64,000 nucleotides of DNA from Pomphorhynchus laevis (GCA_012934845.2 WNNJ02001076.1:16143-80142), one strand, 5' to 3'; numbered from the stretch's first letter, positions 1 through 11,624 are shown. The notes: generated from the sequence alone by a model not told the origin. Numbers and translations: made by a program.

Positions 1-1191
1 AGCATGTCGGAGCGTTCAAAGAACTCAATGAAAACTAATTTTCCTGCCAATGCAATAAACGAGGTAAGTGGAGATTTAGCTTCTCTTGAATATATTCCGG
101 AGGGTGAACTACCCCGGTACCAAAATTATCCAACCTCATGATTAGCAGACTTTTGGTGCCTCTGGAAAGGCAGAACATGTTCAATGTTTTTATAAGAGGC
201 TTTGCCGATCGATTTAAAAAAGGATATTGTTCAATGCGATTAAATATTATGAATCTGAGATTAAAATCTCATTCTGCACTCCTGATCTGGCAATGTCGTA
301 CGTCGACTACTTTAAAAAAGAGCATTCGGAACAAGGTATAATTGCTTCCAAACCAATCCTGGCAACAATAAAGATAAATAACATGCCCACATACATTTCA
401 AAAGAAGATATATCAGCCCTAGAAACTATTACAAAATCTCTAAGGTGCGCTTTATAAAAGGGATTAAAGGCTTCCCCATTCCCGTGGAGTTCTGCAGTGC
501 CCCGGTTGATGAAGCTCTAAAACTATCGATTTCGACATGCAATCCTTTTATGGGGTATAATTTGAGATTTTCAATAATCGAAACCGACTCACTAACGTAC
601 CCTCACTGCAACAATTGTCATCAGTGGGGGCATTGGTCCACTGGATGTTCTTTACCACATAAGTGCGGCGTGTGTGGTACAACTGCTATACATCCTGAGA
701 AGTGCGAAAGTAAGCCATTTTGCGCAAACTGCGGTGGTGAGCACCCCGCATGGTCAAAAAAGTGTAAAATCTTTAAGGCGTAACAAAAGAGACACAGGGG
801 TGTGACAGCAAAACCGACTAGCTTCGTGGAAGCTGTCTCGTCTAACAAGAAAGACGACAGGATGCCGAATACGGAAATTCTTAAACTTATTGAAATGCAG
901 CATCAGGCATCAATGATTCAACTTGAAAAATTGGTCCAAAAATTGGTGGGTCAATTAGCGGAATCTTTCCGTTCTCCTCCTTCTTGGAAGACTAACAATA
1001 TTAAGAAGTCACCAAAATCTAAGAAACGAAACGGGTCAGCGCTGAGCATAGCCGTTCTGAAGCTTGCTCGGAAGGATTCGATCTGGGCTATGGCTAACGA
1101 GGGAAATGAAGATATCGCCCGTGGGCAAGCGACTCCATTTGTCGTGACGGGAAGCGGTAAAGGCGACCTTTCCGCCTCTAGTTGCGACTAG
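1..1191 (+). pseudogene. Family J ORF1 remnant (gag-like, three zinc knuckles)
   Basis: The readable protein lies in several frames: 227-457, then 445-783, then 802-1191. The middle part has three cysteine-rich knuckles: CNNCHQWGHWSTGC (C-x2-C-x4-H-x4-C), CGVCGTTAIHPEKC and CANCGGEHPAWSKKC, at about 607-770. The segment before them resembles the RNA-binding domain of Jockey/I-type ORF1 proteins. The tail is lysine/serine rich and begins with the SFVEAVS-type motif common after the knuckles. ORF1 proteins of this type bind element RNA to form the RNP. At least two frame breaks are present; no intact start is visible. Confidence 0.75.
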
Positions 1192-1225
1192 GTGGAGGGC
1201 GTCCCACTTCGGTAACACTTACGCA

Positions 1226-2255
1226 ATGGGAAGTAATCAAGGGCCTTTTTCACTGAATATCCTTCAGTGGAATTCGGGAGGTGCTTCCGCCCTTAGCCTT
1301 CTATCTGGTAGAGATGCAGATGTTATAGTCCTTCAGGAGACGCAGTCTATCCGTCTCCCCCAGGATATTACTCGATTTATCCCTAAGCACATATACACCC
1401 ACTTTACTCCTTATATAACCCCCCCCCTCATCTTTATCTCAAGGTCTTTTAACCCTAGTAAAAAGCTCATTAAGATCATCCCTCCTATTAAACTACTCTT
1501 GTCCAGCCCTATCTTGTTTAGCTATATCACTTTGTAAGAACGGTAAGCGTATAAGCATAGCCAATGTCTATATTCGGCCAGGAGAAATTCACAAGAACCG
1601 TGACCTCCTGGATCAAATATTGGGGAGCGGTTATGACATGTTACTTGGTGACTTCAACGACAGAACTGGTCGTTGGATTAATGCAGCACTCCGCAGAGCA
1701 AGGATCGACTATCTTATTCATAAACCATTTTCCCCAACCTTTCATTGCTCGACAACAAATTATCTCCTCGACATATTACTGCTACATAAGATGTGGTTGT
1801 TGAAACCCATTTGCACCGAGCAGTCGCGTCAACAACAGACTACCTCTCATGACCTAATTCGCTGGCGGCTAGAGGACGATACGTTGCTTAGAAGGAGGTT
1901 TCATTTTGACCCTATTAGAGTGGCCTTCTTTCAAGCAGCTATCCAACTCTTTCCCAGAATTGGAATTGAGAGTTTGACAGAATTTAATTTCTACCTCTCA
2001 TCGCAAGCTACCGTGATCCTTTCGAATACCAATAAAGGTCGAATATACAATCCTACTCCAACAGAGCTCAAGGTCCTAGCTAGAATGTTACACCTTCCCA
2101 ATATCTCTGTTTCCGCCAGACAGATCCTCTCGAATGAATATTGGAGCTCTAGATATAGGCTTCAGCTAAGCAGGGATAGGGCAAGCATTGTTCACCTAAA
2201 CTCTTCTCATGCTTCCTTCTGGAAGATATTCAAGAAGGAGAAGTTTGTCTGCTAG
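1226..2255 (+). pseudogene. Family J ORF2, APE endonuclease domain (broken)
   Basis: The domain starts with the typical APE opening LNILQWNSGGA, followed by VIVLQET (catalytic Glu region) at about 1325-1340. The GDFN motif is at about 1645-1660 and SHDLIRW, a degraded SDH motif, at about 1848. These are the metal-binding and catalytic signatures of LINE endonucleases that nick target DNA for target-primed reverse transcription. Two or more frame changes between 1500 and 1660 split it. The linker to the RT follows directly. Confidence 0.8.
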
Positions 2256-2479
2256 AAGTATAGAGCCTTGGTTTGGATTGGTAGCATAGGCCTTGACAAA
2301 GTTTTAGAAGAGTCACTTTCCTTACATAATTATGGAGCCACTCAATCTCCCCAACCAATCCCGCCTTGGTGTGACTTCAGGAGTAGGGACTTATCTGTTA
2401 CAGATATCCTTAACTCCTGGGGACCACTCCCGGGCACCTCAAATCCCACGCGCCACTCACCACTCGTGTCTGTCAGCTT

Positions 2480-3160
2480 TTGACATACAGTCAGAGAAAG
2501 GAGGTCGCCATCACAATGCTATTAACCTCCCCGTCTGACATAGCGGACATCAACATCAGCCGTAGAGTTTTTTTACCTAAAAAGAGGTTAATCACTTGTC
2601 CTAAAGATCTGCGGCCCATCTCGATTCAAAATGCCCTCATATCCATCTACGAGAAAGCGCTTGCGCGTAGAATCCGCGTTCATTTATGTAGGCGTAATTT
2701 GATCCCACCGAGTTTTCATGGGTTTGTCAAAGGGCGCTCGGTCCATTCAGCAATTGGTGAAGTGCATCAGTTTTGTCAGGATAATAGTAATCAGCTTGCT
2801 GTGGCTGTTTTTTTTGATTTTTCAGCTGCATTTGACCGGATCTCCATTCCCTTCGTTATCTCCTCTCTCAGGTCCCTCGGGTTGCCTGCGAGAATTGTTA
2901 ACAGGGTGGAGATATTGCTGTACACCAAGCGGTTCTACTATGAAGACGACCCTGATGCGCGTCAGTTCTACCCTATTACGGGTGTACCTAAAAATCCCCA
3001 CTTCCTCCTATCTTATATCTTGCTGCATCCATTGTTCTATTCAAGAATTTTAAACGTGATCAACATCTAGTGGTATATGCTGATGATACCACAGCCTTGT
3101 TCTCTGGACGCAGGTGCAAAGATGTAATCTCTGACATCAGCCGTTTTTTTAAGATTAAAA
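2480..3160 (+). pseudogene. Family J ORF2, reverse transcriptase N-terminal half
   Basis: RT blocks occur in order: LPKKRLITCPKDLRPISI (fingers), GFVKGRSVHSAI, VAVFFDFSAAFDRI (palm Asp) and, after a frame change near 3060, LVVYADDTTALFSGRR with the catalytic YADD. The reading continues into the phrase ISDISRFFKIKRSV and is then cut by the B1 insertion at 3163. The rest of the protein resumes at 4191. Confidence 0.85.
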
Positions 3161-3162
3161 GA

Positions 3163-4190
3163 TCAGTTAAAAAAAGGATTTATTTTAACGTGGCAAATGC
3201 GTGCCAGCGCACGCTTACATGACCACAACAAAACAAAACTGTGAATCAGGTGTCGAGGAGGTGTGAACGGAGGAGGTGTTTGAATGTGATAAAGGAGGGA
3301 GCGCGGCGGACGTCGAGAGGGAGTTGATTCCAGGAAAGTGAGGCGGCAACGAGGAAGGATCGAGACCATAGTTGTTGGAGTAATTGGGAACGTGGAGTAA
3401 GAGGGTATGACGGGAACGCAGCGATAACGAGGTGGGGCGAGTGTCGTCTAAGAAAGGAAGGTTGATGAACGATCGGGAGCCGACAGCGATGAGACGAAAA
3501 GTTACGAGAAGAAGGCGGAGTTTGATGCAAATGTGGATGGTGGGCCAGGAGATTTGGGCAAGATATGTGGATATGTGATCGAAGCGACGGAGACGAAAAA
3601 GCACTCTAACGGCGGTGTTGATTATGCGTTGTAGTGGTAGGATGATGGATTTTGGAGAATTGGCGAAAAGGCTAAGGCAGTAATCGATTTTAGGGAAAAG
3701 AAGCGATGAAAGAAGATATATACAAGAAAGGAAGTCGATAAGTGAGCGGATACGGCGGATGTTACGGAGAATTAAGTTAGACGAGCGAACCTTGTCACGG
3801 ACGAAGGGTTTAAGGGAAAGGTGATCATCGAAATGGAAGCCTAAGAAAGTGAGATTGTTGACTATGGGGATGATCGATGAGGCAAAAGATACAGTGGGAG
3901 GAGATATGTTTGGTTTAAGGGGGAGGATCCACATTATTTTAAACTTGTCGGGGTTTAGAACGAGATGAAGATTGGAAGACGTTTGTAGATAGAAGAAAGA
4001 CAGTTGGAGGCAGAAATGACGATATCGTGTATGCGATGTACGGGTGCATGAGCATAGATAAGAATGTCATCGGCGTATTGCATGACCTTAAAGGAGTAAG
4101 GTTTGATAAACGGAGATAGATCGCCAAGCAGAAGAGAGAAATGCAGGGGACCTAGGACTGAACCTTGTGGAACCCCGCAAAAAATAGGGA
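3163..4190 (-). mobile_element. Family B1 LINE, 5'-truncated, inserted in family J RT
   Basis: On the minus strand this reads the last part of the family B RT: YADDILIYAHAP-like and KIMWILPLKPNISPP, ending LLRSHLLDT near 3240. The 3' hairpin (GCGTGC-GCTG-GCACGC) follows, then a T-rich tail at 3163-3170. The 5' end stops just before GVPQG, at the phrase encoding FCG. The flanks are tcagtt on the left and gagttg on the right, so any target duplication is only about 4-5 bp. A few frame changes are present. It disrupts the older J element and is therefore younger. Confidence 0.9.
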
Positions 4191-4836
4191 GTTGCGCCCA
4201 TCCAATCTTATTTTAAACTCCTCTAAATCACAGGTGGTTGTCTTTAATGGCGTTCCTGCCACCAAAAAGAAACTTAAGAGACTAGCACTCTCTGCACTCT
4301 CCTCCATTTTGCAGCATCAACCACTCCCCATCTTCACGAGTCGAGTAAAATATCTGGGGTTCACCGTTACGGTGAATTGGTCGGCGAAAGCTGACCTGGA
4401 TAGACTTAAACGTATCCTGAAGAAAGCTAGGTGGGCTCTGAAACGGGCCCAGCATCTGTCATTGAATGGGATAACCCAAGTGCGCCTCTGGGTTATTTGG
4501 GCTATCTCGGGATTAGTCTTCTTCTCACGAGGACGTCCCCGAGAACAAAGACTAAGGTTTCTCATGCTTCTCGTCTCGAGATTACCAACCATAGTCCGCC
4601 TTGACTGGACCCTTAGGTGTGTGAGAGACCCCGAATGTTTCAGTCAGATGGCGGCGCGCTGGTGTGGCCGAGGGGCTCAGATCCCTCTGGACCTGAGGCC
4701 GTGAATATAAGTTGAAGATTTCAAAATACACGTCGTGAATAGCTTCTATTTAAAGTTTTCTTTTGCATGTATTTGTTTCTTAAGTTTTTATCAGTTATAT
4801 AGTTATTAATAAAACCCTTACTTACTTACTGACAAC
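4191..4836 (+). mobile_element. Family J LINE, RT C-terminal end and 3' tail
   Basis: This continues the RT interrupted at 3162: LRPSNLILNSSKSQVVVFNG, RVKYLGFTV and the C-terminal MAARWCGRGAQIPLDLRP, ending at 4704. The 3' UTR contains AATAAA-like sequence at about 4808 and ends in a short TTAC tandem repeat (4818-4830). A simple-repeat tail of this kind is usual for LINEs that do not use poly(A). Confidence 0.8.
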
Positions 4837-5215
4837 ATTTTGATCTAATTTTATATCATGTTATTGTAATATAGGCAATTTACAATGTTTTAAAAATATA
4901 AAAGAAAAGGCACAGAGAAAATCATTATACCTTAGGATCTATTGTGATGTAAAAATACTCTTCAAATTATATTAACACAAATGATATTAATACACTAAAA
5001 TGATATTAACACACCAATAATCAACCAAAATAACAAAAGTCGGACATTTAGCACATCAAATATATAATTAAATAACTTTCATGAGCTATTAGACAACACA
5101 GGAACTCTTATAATCAATGACACAAGGAAAATAATATCAAAATATCTTGTTGAAAGATTTTCTGTCTTTTGCAGGGATATCTCACTGCTTGATATTCTAA
5201 AAAACTTTTAATTAT
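4837..5215. other. AT-rich spacer, no gene seen
   Basis: This is low-complexity AT-rich DNA. No open frame, RNA gene or element end could be recognised on either strand. Confidence 0.6.
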
Positions 5216-5289
5216 TATTTAAGGAGAGTGAGACTATTCCGCGTGAATTTCTTGTAAAACATGTAAGCCAGACGCGAAAGCATGACGAA

Positions 5290-5368
5290 TGCCGTTTTGT
5301 CATCACAATGACTCATCAGTGCCAGATCCCTCCTACTACTGGATGCAGAGGAGGACTGGCAGACGGCA
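5290..5368 (-). ncRNA. Type III hammerhead ribozyme motif (one core change)
   Basis: Read on the minus strand the fold is complete. Stem III is TGCCGT pairing with ACGGCA (6 bp). The cleavage triplet is GTC. Stem I is TGCCAG pairing with CTGGCA, extended by CCTCCT/AGGAGG after a small internal loop. The core CTGATGA follows, then stem II GTCAT-TGTG-ATGAC, then AAAA where GAAA is expected. The only departure from the canonical core is G12 to A; the sister copy at 5571 has GAAA at this place. The motif is open at stem III, hence type III. Self-cleavage of this copy is unlikely without G12. Confidence 0.75.
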
Positions 5369-5570
5369 ATCAATGAATGAATCAATGTGAATGATGTACT
5401 AGAAAATTTTCTAGTAACATCATAGAGTACTAAATCAGTACTACAGCTTCATAAAAAAAGGATCAATAGCAAAATTACTGGCAAATGCAAGCGCAGGTCT
5501 CTTTAATATCGGCTAACTTTTATCATGAATTTAAGGAGAGTGAGACTATTCCGCGTGAATGATAAAAGTT

Positions 5571-5640
5571 ATCTGCATCCAGTAGTGGGAGGGATCTGGC
5601 ACTGATTAGTCATTGTGATGACGAAACGGCATTCGTCATT
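5571..5640 (+). ncRNA. Partial hammerhead ribozyme motif, 5' half lost
   Basis: This keeps the 3' strand of stem I (CTGGCA), a core with one change (CTGATTA), stem II GTCAT/ATGAC with TGTG loop, an intact GAAA and the 3' strand of stem III (CGGC). The 5' strand of stem III, the cleavage triplet and the 5' strand of stem I are replaced by unrelated AT-rich sequence. It is a truncated relative of the motif at 5290-5368. Confidence 0.65.
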
Positions 5641-5689
5641 CTTTCGCGTTTGGCTTACATGTTTTAATTGTGTATATATTTTACTTAAA

Positions 5690-7235
5690 TATTATTACAA
5701 TTTAGAATTCAACCTACAACGGTTATTTACCCGATCACAACAAATCATTGATAAGTCGATAAAATCATTTTTACTATAAAAATGAAAATTTGAGACTTAA
5801 AATGAAAATATGCAGCTTTAAAAATTAAATTATTAGAATACAAAAATTAAAAATATGCTACTATAAAGATTTAAATATGCCACTATTTTAATAAAAAAGA
5901 ATTTAATTCCAGAATGAAGAAACAATAATGATGCTTTATTGGAAAAGTAATTAGCTTTATTCAAACAATTATGTGCCCGCTACGCCGATTATTATGTCAG
6001 AAAAATATGGACAAACAAATAAAATGTAAATTAAAAAATGAAATGATCAGAATCTTGAGTTAATCAAGTATGTACACAAGCAAAATATACATGGCTCTTA
6101 ATCAAGGATGTATACAGACAAAATATACTAGGCTCTACGAAATTTCAAACATAAAATCAGTATTTATTGAATAAAGATTGTATTTTAGATTAATAGATTT
6201 ATTTTAGACATTAACTTGATTTATTTTTGAATTTAATAAGCCTTTTACGTGAGAACTTTGTTTCTAATTTATAATATGGATGCAGTTTCAAAGTCAATGA
6301 AATAATATGAGTATAATATAAGTATAGATTGATTCGTTTAAGTCATCCTTGCTTAATTTGACCTTATACAATCCTTAGACTTTGTTGTGTACAATCCTTA
6401 CAAACATTTAGTATTATATGGATGCAGTAATTAACTGCATCTCTATATAAATTGGGTTTGTTTTTGTAGCTACCATAAAGTTTAGACATTTTATATTAAA
6501 ATTCGGATTTCACAGTTATATCGTCATTAATAGATTTTGAAAAATATGAATTCCATAAATGCTAATAAAACGCCCTTGTAGTTGGTGTTTGAATGGCGAA
6601 TAAAAATGTTATATTTTGTCGTAGCAGCTTTGAGTAAAACCTTTATATATGGTTCATATTCGAAAACTGTACTTAGTAAGGAGCGAATGATAGGAATTTT
6701 CATGTCCAAACGCGAAATATTCTTGCTGCACTTTGTAATCAAATCATCTAACTGCGTCTACGTATTTAATATAATTATAAAATAAAAAAGAACGAATAAT
6801 AGACAGCCCAAACGCGAAATATTATTGGTAAATTGTTTGCACCGTTGATAATGCGATACAACTGCAAACATCAGTCGTTTGACTAATTTCGCGAAAATTA
6901 GGACCAGTACAGGCATTTGGTCACTTTTAAGGCTTGAAGCAAATGTATCTTTTGACTAAAAAGAATAGAAAGATAATCCAGAATTTTAATTATATAGAAA
7001 TTTACTAATAAAAATTGGAATTAAGTGAACTTGAAAAAGTCAAGTGTAACATTACAATTGAAAGGCTAATTCCAAATTGAACCGGCCCGTACGGTCCAAA
7101 GTTGAACGCCGTTTCTCGACTTCACACGAATTATAATTTTTAATAGAATTCATTTGATTATTACAAAACGAAATTATTACACACAAATTATAATAATAAC
7201 GATTTTATATAATACACCCAATAACCTATAAGTAG
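5690..7235. other. AT-rich spacer without recognised genes
   Basis: No protein with family features is visible. Two short phrases repeat: aaacgcgaaatatt near 6710 and near 6812, and ggatgcagt near 6287 and 6420, the latter with a nearby complement actgcatc that can form a small hairpin. None of these could be assigned to a known feature. Confidence 0.5.
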
Positions 7236-7239
7236 CATG

Positions 7240-7450
7240 CAAGAAAAAACAGAAAAGTTACAACATAGTCAGAAAAAACGGCAGAACAACTTCGGTCTTC
7301 AACTATTCATCGTCTTCTACTTTTATATTCTATGGCCTCAGGTCCAGGGGGATCTGAGCCCATTAACCGATCCAACACGCCGCCTTCCGACTGTACCACC
7401 CGGGGTCTTTCACTCCTCCGAAGAATCCAATGGACCCATTTGCGGGTAAC
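7240..7450 (-). mobile_element. Family J LINE 3' fragment
   Basis: On the minus strand the sequence matches the end of the J element at 4620-4710: the bases for the last codons before the stop (ggggctcagatcc, ctggacctgaggcc) are shared, with a related AT-rich 3' UTR beyond. It covers only the last RT codons and part of the UTR, a strongly 5'-truncated copy. Confidence 0.65.
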
Positions 7451-7689
7451 CTTGTTGCGTGTAATAAATAAAAATAATTAAAAAAACTACAAACAGAAGC
7501 AAACTATTAATTATTTAATATTTTCTTAATTTGTTCCATTCAAATTATAAATTAGCAATTCGCATAATTTTGAATTTTGAAATTATAGAAATATTTAACT
7601 ATAATTATTTGTTTTTATTCACCAACTTAAATTTTAGTGACGAAGGAGAAATATTATGCTTTTTTTCTTCATGAAAAAAAAATGGTTTA

Positions 7690-9850
7690 ATTGATGCATT
7701 CTGGCCCATCGCGCCCAACGTCTCAATAGCGATTGAACAGAAATAATATCCATTGGATTCTATGGGCATATATTTTTGTCTTTTCCTGTCTTCGGCCTGG
7801 TTTGCTACAACGCCGGATCCCACTATTGCTGAGGCTAAATGGCTGGCAGAAAAAGGGTCGACGCAGGTGAAGTTTCAACACATGGGATTGCCTCTCTGCC
7901 ATGGAATCATTGCCACCCCCGCACGATTGCCGTCAGATCTTGTTAGACAAAGTGGTTCAAGACGGCTAGGAATGTGGGATTTCCTAAGCGCGAATGCGAT
8001 GATCTTGTTGACCATATTGTGTCGAGCAAAACTGCCAGCTGATCGGTGACAGTTTTAAGCTATGTGTATTCTGTCTCTCTGCTTTTGCCCCACATATGCA
8101 CGAGTGTGGCTGGTAGACTGTGGCGCCGAGACGACGCGATGGCTATACGTAACGTTTCGTCTGGCAATAGTGTCCCTACACCCGATAATTGAAATGCTTA
8201 CAGGAGCGCTACTGCGGCAGCTGATGAAACACTAGTTGACGGGCAAGTTTCGTAGGCTCCAAAGTCTTGTTTATCAGGTTAACCAAGGTAGCAGCGCTTA
8301 ATACGCGTGTCCGATCTTTTTGCGTCGAATGTCGATCTGGGATTGGCTTAGAAGCTCTGGCATCACTATTATTGTCTGATTTTCTGGTGAATTATGAGAT
8401 CCGAATAAGGGCGGTGGCAACATGTATAACGTGAGTGAAATACATGCCGAGTAAGACGCCAAGTACGCAGAAATTGCCAAGGAAGACACACTGGAGATTC
8501 CCAGGCCGCCGTGGTGGATTGGAAGTGGCTTGTTCCCAGCTTGATTGAGAAAGAGAGATATTCAGTATTCTTTCTAATTCTTGTTGAAGGACAGTGTCGT
8601 ATTCTGACAGAACGATGCAATTAGCACAGGGGCTACATCTCAGTAAGAAGAGGATCTTTGGTGTGCTTAGGTAATTTTTTAACAAAAAGTATGCGACATG
8701 TGCATTGACGTAAGTCAGAAGGCTGCAAAACAACCACAGTGTTGATACTTTGTGGCGGAGAGAGTCGTCTATGCTCTCTGAATTCCCTAAGGCGGCACCT
8801 AGATGTGTGGCTTCAGATTGCGGTATAGTTTTGACCCTGGTAGAACGTCAAAAACGTTTTGAAACGCGTTTGGCGTCTTAGAGATTACTTCGCATTTTGA
8901 ATTATTGGTATACAGGCCGTACTTTGGGCCTTAAACTGATATAATTTCGGCATCGTGAACGACATATATGACCGGCCACCGACTACCCCATCGTCTAGAT
9001 ACCAGGTGTTTAAGCCAGATCTGAGCTGTGTTAATAAAGGATTGAGAGCGAGGCAAAATAACAACAGGCTGAGAGGGTCACCTTGTTGTACGCTTTCTTG
9101 TGAGAGTATCATATGGACGTCGTAATACAAAAAACTTTTACATTCGTAGCGGCTGTTCACAAACCGTGTTTGAGCTGAAATGTATCGGTTAACTTCGCAT
9201 AAAAGTAGAACATACCCGGAATTCTTGGCGTCTTTCACGAATATTCGCGTTGAGTGCACTGCTGTTTCGCACCCGATACGTACTCCCACTCCCATTTGAT
9301 GGGGGAGAAGCATGGCAGATGCCTGTTCTCGAATAAGTAGATATACCGTCCTTGCCACCAGACGGCGGAGCTTATTACCGATGGCGATAGACCGGAGACC
9401 ACCGTCTTTTTTGTTAAAGCTAATGAGTTTTGCTTCTAAGAAAATGGGTCTGATCGCCTCGGGTACGTTACCGTTTAAGACAGCGTTGGCAAATTCTGTG
9501 AGCTGGCCAACGAGGTTACTTTCTTTGCTTGAGTCATCTAGCCCGATCAAGTCTTGTATGTGACGAGGTCGCCGTCCATCGAAGTCTGCGGCGGTGCCCT
9601 TAGAGAACGATTTTATTGTCGCGACTACGTCTTGCTTGGACGTTCTTAACGGGACAGGGGGTCAGATGAGTTTTGCTCGTGAACTTTGGGTTCACCTCGG
9701 ATTGGCTGCTTAATGTGCGTTTTCGCGGCGTTTTCCGCGGTGAATGGATCTAATTTCTCGTCATTTGAGGATATGCAGACTGCTGCTCGTACGTCACATT
9801 CTTCCTGTTTCCTAGTTATGATGCGAGCGTAATCTTCTGCTGATTCGATT
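7690..9850 (-). mobile_element. Family C LINE fossil (RT with C-terminal nuclease-like domain)
   Basis: Minus-strand pieces follow in order. At 9850-9560 there is an N-terminal linker ending in KGTAADFDGRRPRHIQDLI. At 9550-8885 the RT reads KLISFNKKDGGLRSIAIGN, VQQGDPLSLLLFCLALNPL and a WYLDDG palm. At 8730-8300 the thumb reads FLLRCSPCANC and LAISAYLASYSAC. At 7985-7690 the C-terminal end reads NRAGVAMIPWQRGN, then QAEDRKRQKYMPIESNGYY and IAIETLGAMGQ. The order and the closing domain match the LINE-like RT family of the better copy at 20514-23258, but it belongs to a different subfamily. At least five frame breaks are present; old and dead. Confidence 0.8.
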
Positions 9851-10542
9851 TTAAATTTAATTAAAAATATTGGAAAATTTAAATATTTTCAAATATTTAA
9901 ATTTTCTCTTAAAATTTAAGAATAAAAAAATGGTGGTACGAAATCAAATTAAAATAGGATGCGACAAAAAAGAAAATACATAGAAACACCTTGCTGAGTA
10001 TTTGTGGTGAAGAAAATAAACAATTTTAAAAACATCCCCTTTTCGAAATATTGAAAAATATTAAGACCAAATAAAATTTATTTTAAATTAAATTCCATGA
10101 ATCAAAATTTTATAAAAAAAATAAAATGTTTGTGAACAGCATGGAATAATTAAGCTTTTCAGATAGGTACAACATTTTACGGGTTATCAGATAAAATAAT
10201 AAAAGGTATATGCTATCCCTTCGGTTTTCTTGGTAAGATAGTTTTTTGCAAAAATATAAAAATATTCGTTTCTAAGAACTTCTCATCTTTGAACACTATT
10301 AATCGTGAAATTACTTTTAATTAATTACTTTTTATATTTCTTGATACTGCAGTGTCTCTTTCACATCTACCAAATGTTTCCATGGAATGTCTTTTCCAAA
10401 TATTTTGGTAATTGCACTCTTGGCGATTTCAGCGTGCCTTAATGCTCTGTGGGTCGATGATTTAACTAATTTATAATTGTCATATTTCAAATATAAAAAT
10501 GACTTAAACATGACTTTCAAATAAGTCCTGTTTCAATAATCT
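9851..10542. other. AT-rich spacer with one unassigned small minus-strand frame
   Basis: The stretch is AT-rich. A 62-codon minus-strand frame at 10520-10332 starts with ATG and has an unremarkable but protein-like composition (ITKIFGKDIPWKHLVDVKE). I recognise no domain, and chance frames of this length are common in such DNA. It could be a host exon fragment or noise. Confidence 0.4.
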
Positions 10543-11155
10543 ACCCTGATTCTGCGCAACCTCCGTCAAGTTCGTAGATTGATCGTTTTCCATTCATGTA
10601 TGACTCTCATATCTTATCTCCTTGTATCAAGACTTGATTACAGTCTTAGTCTATTTTCCAACTCACCTAAATTCACTCTTCTTCCACTACAGCGCATCGT
10701 CAACGCAGCAGTTCGAATTCTCCTCCGTCTTCGTCGTTTTGATCATACACCACACCATTTTGTTTCTCTTGATTGGCTTACCATTTATTGTCGTGTTCAA
10801 ATCCGTCTTCTTCTCATGCTTTTCGCCTTGTAACTTGTCATACCCATTCTTTCTCAACCTTTCTTTTCACGGCAATTCTCGTTATGTTTACTATTCTTTG
10901 CGTTCCCGTAATTCCCTTCTTTTACATGTCCCAAACTACTCTAGCTCTTTTGGTTTCTGCGACTTCGTTGTGGCTGCTCTATCTCGAGGAATCATCTGCT
11001 TATTCATATCCGCCAATCAACATCAATGCCGTGCTTCAAACGCCTAATCCGATCGCATTTAAACAATTAATTATTATACATGTATGATTGCAGTCTTCTT
11101 TGTTAGTTGACTTGTAAGCGTGCAGCTGTCACGCATTTGCCACATTAAATAAATT
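10543..11155 (+). mobile_element. Family B2 LINE, 5'-truncated 3' end
   Basis: The frames encode the end of the RT (QVRRLIDRF, SRLDYSLSLFSNSPKFTLLPL, LLRLRRFDHTPHH) in several frames. The 3' end carries the family hairpin GCGTG-CAGCTGT-CACGC followed by catttgccacatt and an ATT-rich tail. It closely matches the B2 copies at 31906-34740 and 39636-40496 (there on the minus strand). It is broken and non-autonomous. Confidence 0.85.
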
Positions 11156-11624
11156 ATTATTAAAGAATGGATTAAATCATTAAAAATAAATCATTTAAAA
11201 AATTGAATCGATGTCAGCTATTTTTTAAATTAAATATATTATGTGCAATGCTTATCATACAGGCGGAATATTGTTCACTTATTTATATATCATAATGGTT
11301 AAACTTTCTCCGAATTCAATTTAAAGTTAGCTTAAAATTTCGAATAACATGTACTAATGTCTTTCTTCGATCTGCTAAAGATTGAACTTATATTACATGG
11401 GCAAGTGATCATCCGTAACTGGGCATACCTATACATTTCAATAACGCATTTCACAATAAAAAATGTCAAACTTGTTTCGTGTATTTCTGTATAGCAAAAT
11501 CATACACGTACAATTCAAATTCAAAAATGTAATTTTTGTTTAGTTACACTAACAAATCCAATAAACATTATCTTCATGTAGACAGATGATTGAAAGAGTA
11601 TACATTTATGAGTAATACACTTGT
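11156..11624. other. AT-rich intergenic DNA downstream of the HP1 gene
   Basis: No coding frame is visible. It holds the 3' flank of the minus-strand HP1 gene. An AATAAA overlaps the HP1 stop codon, at about 11621-11626 read on the minus strand. Confidence 0.5.

Larger units (their letters stand above)
1..3162 (+). mobile_element. Jockey-like LINE (family J), 5' part, runs in from left edge
   Basis: Ordered pieces of a non-LTR retrotransposon lie on the plus strand: an ORF1 with three zinc knuckles, an APE-type endonuclease, and the front half of a reverse transcriptase up to the catalytic YADD. The RT is cut at 3162 by a family B insertion and resumes at about 4191. The left end lies outside the window. 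ORF1 and ORF2 are broken by several frame changes, so this is a dead copy. The Jockey assignment rests on the zinc-knuckle ORF1 plus APE/RT order and is an inference. Confidence 0.85.
5217..5665. repeat. Inverted pair of hammerhead-bearing repeats with a shared 30-bp direct repeat
   Basis: Two copies of one repeat face each other. The arm at about 5254-5350 (minus orientation) matches the arm at about 5571-5665 (plus orientation) over about 90 bp with few differences. A separate stretch, aaggagagtgagactattcc and the next 10 bp, occurs in direct orientation at 5221-5250 and again at about 5533-5561. The second direct copy sits between short inverted arms (taacttttatcat and its complement). The layout looks like a mosaic produced by template switching. 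The element family is not recognised. Confidence 0.75.

Noticed and set aside
6415-6455. Hairpin ggatgcagt / actgcatc as a microRNA or tRNA-like gene
   Set aside because: The stem is only 8-9 bp in simple AT-rich DNA and lacks any further support.
10332-10520. 62-codon minus-strand frame as a host gene
   Set aside because: No family signature, no splice context that I could support, and AT-rich DNA gives many frames of this size.
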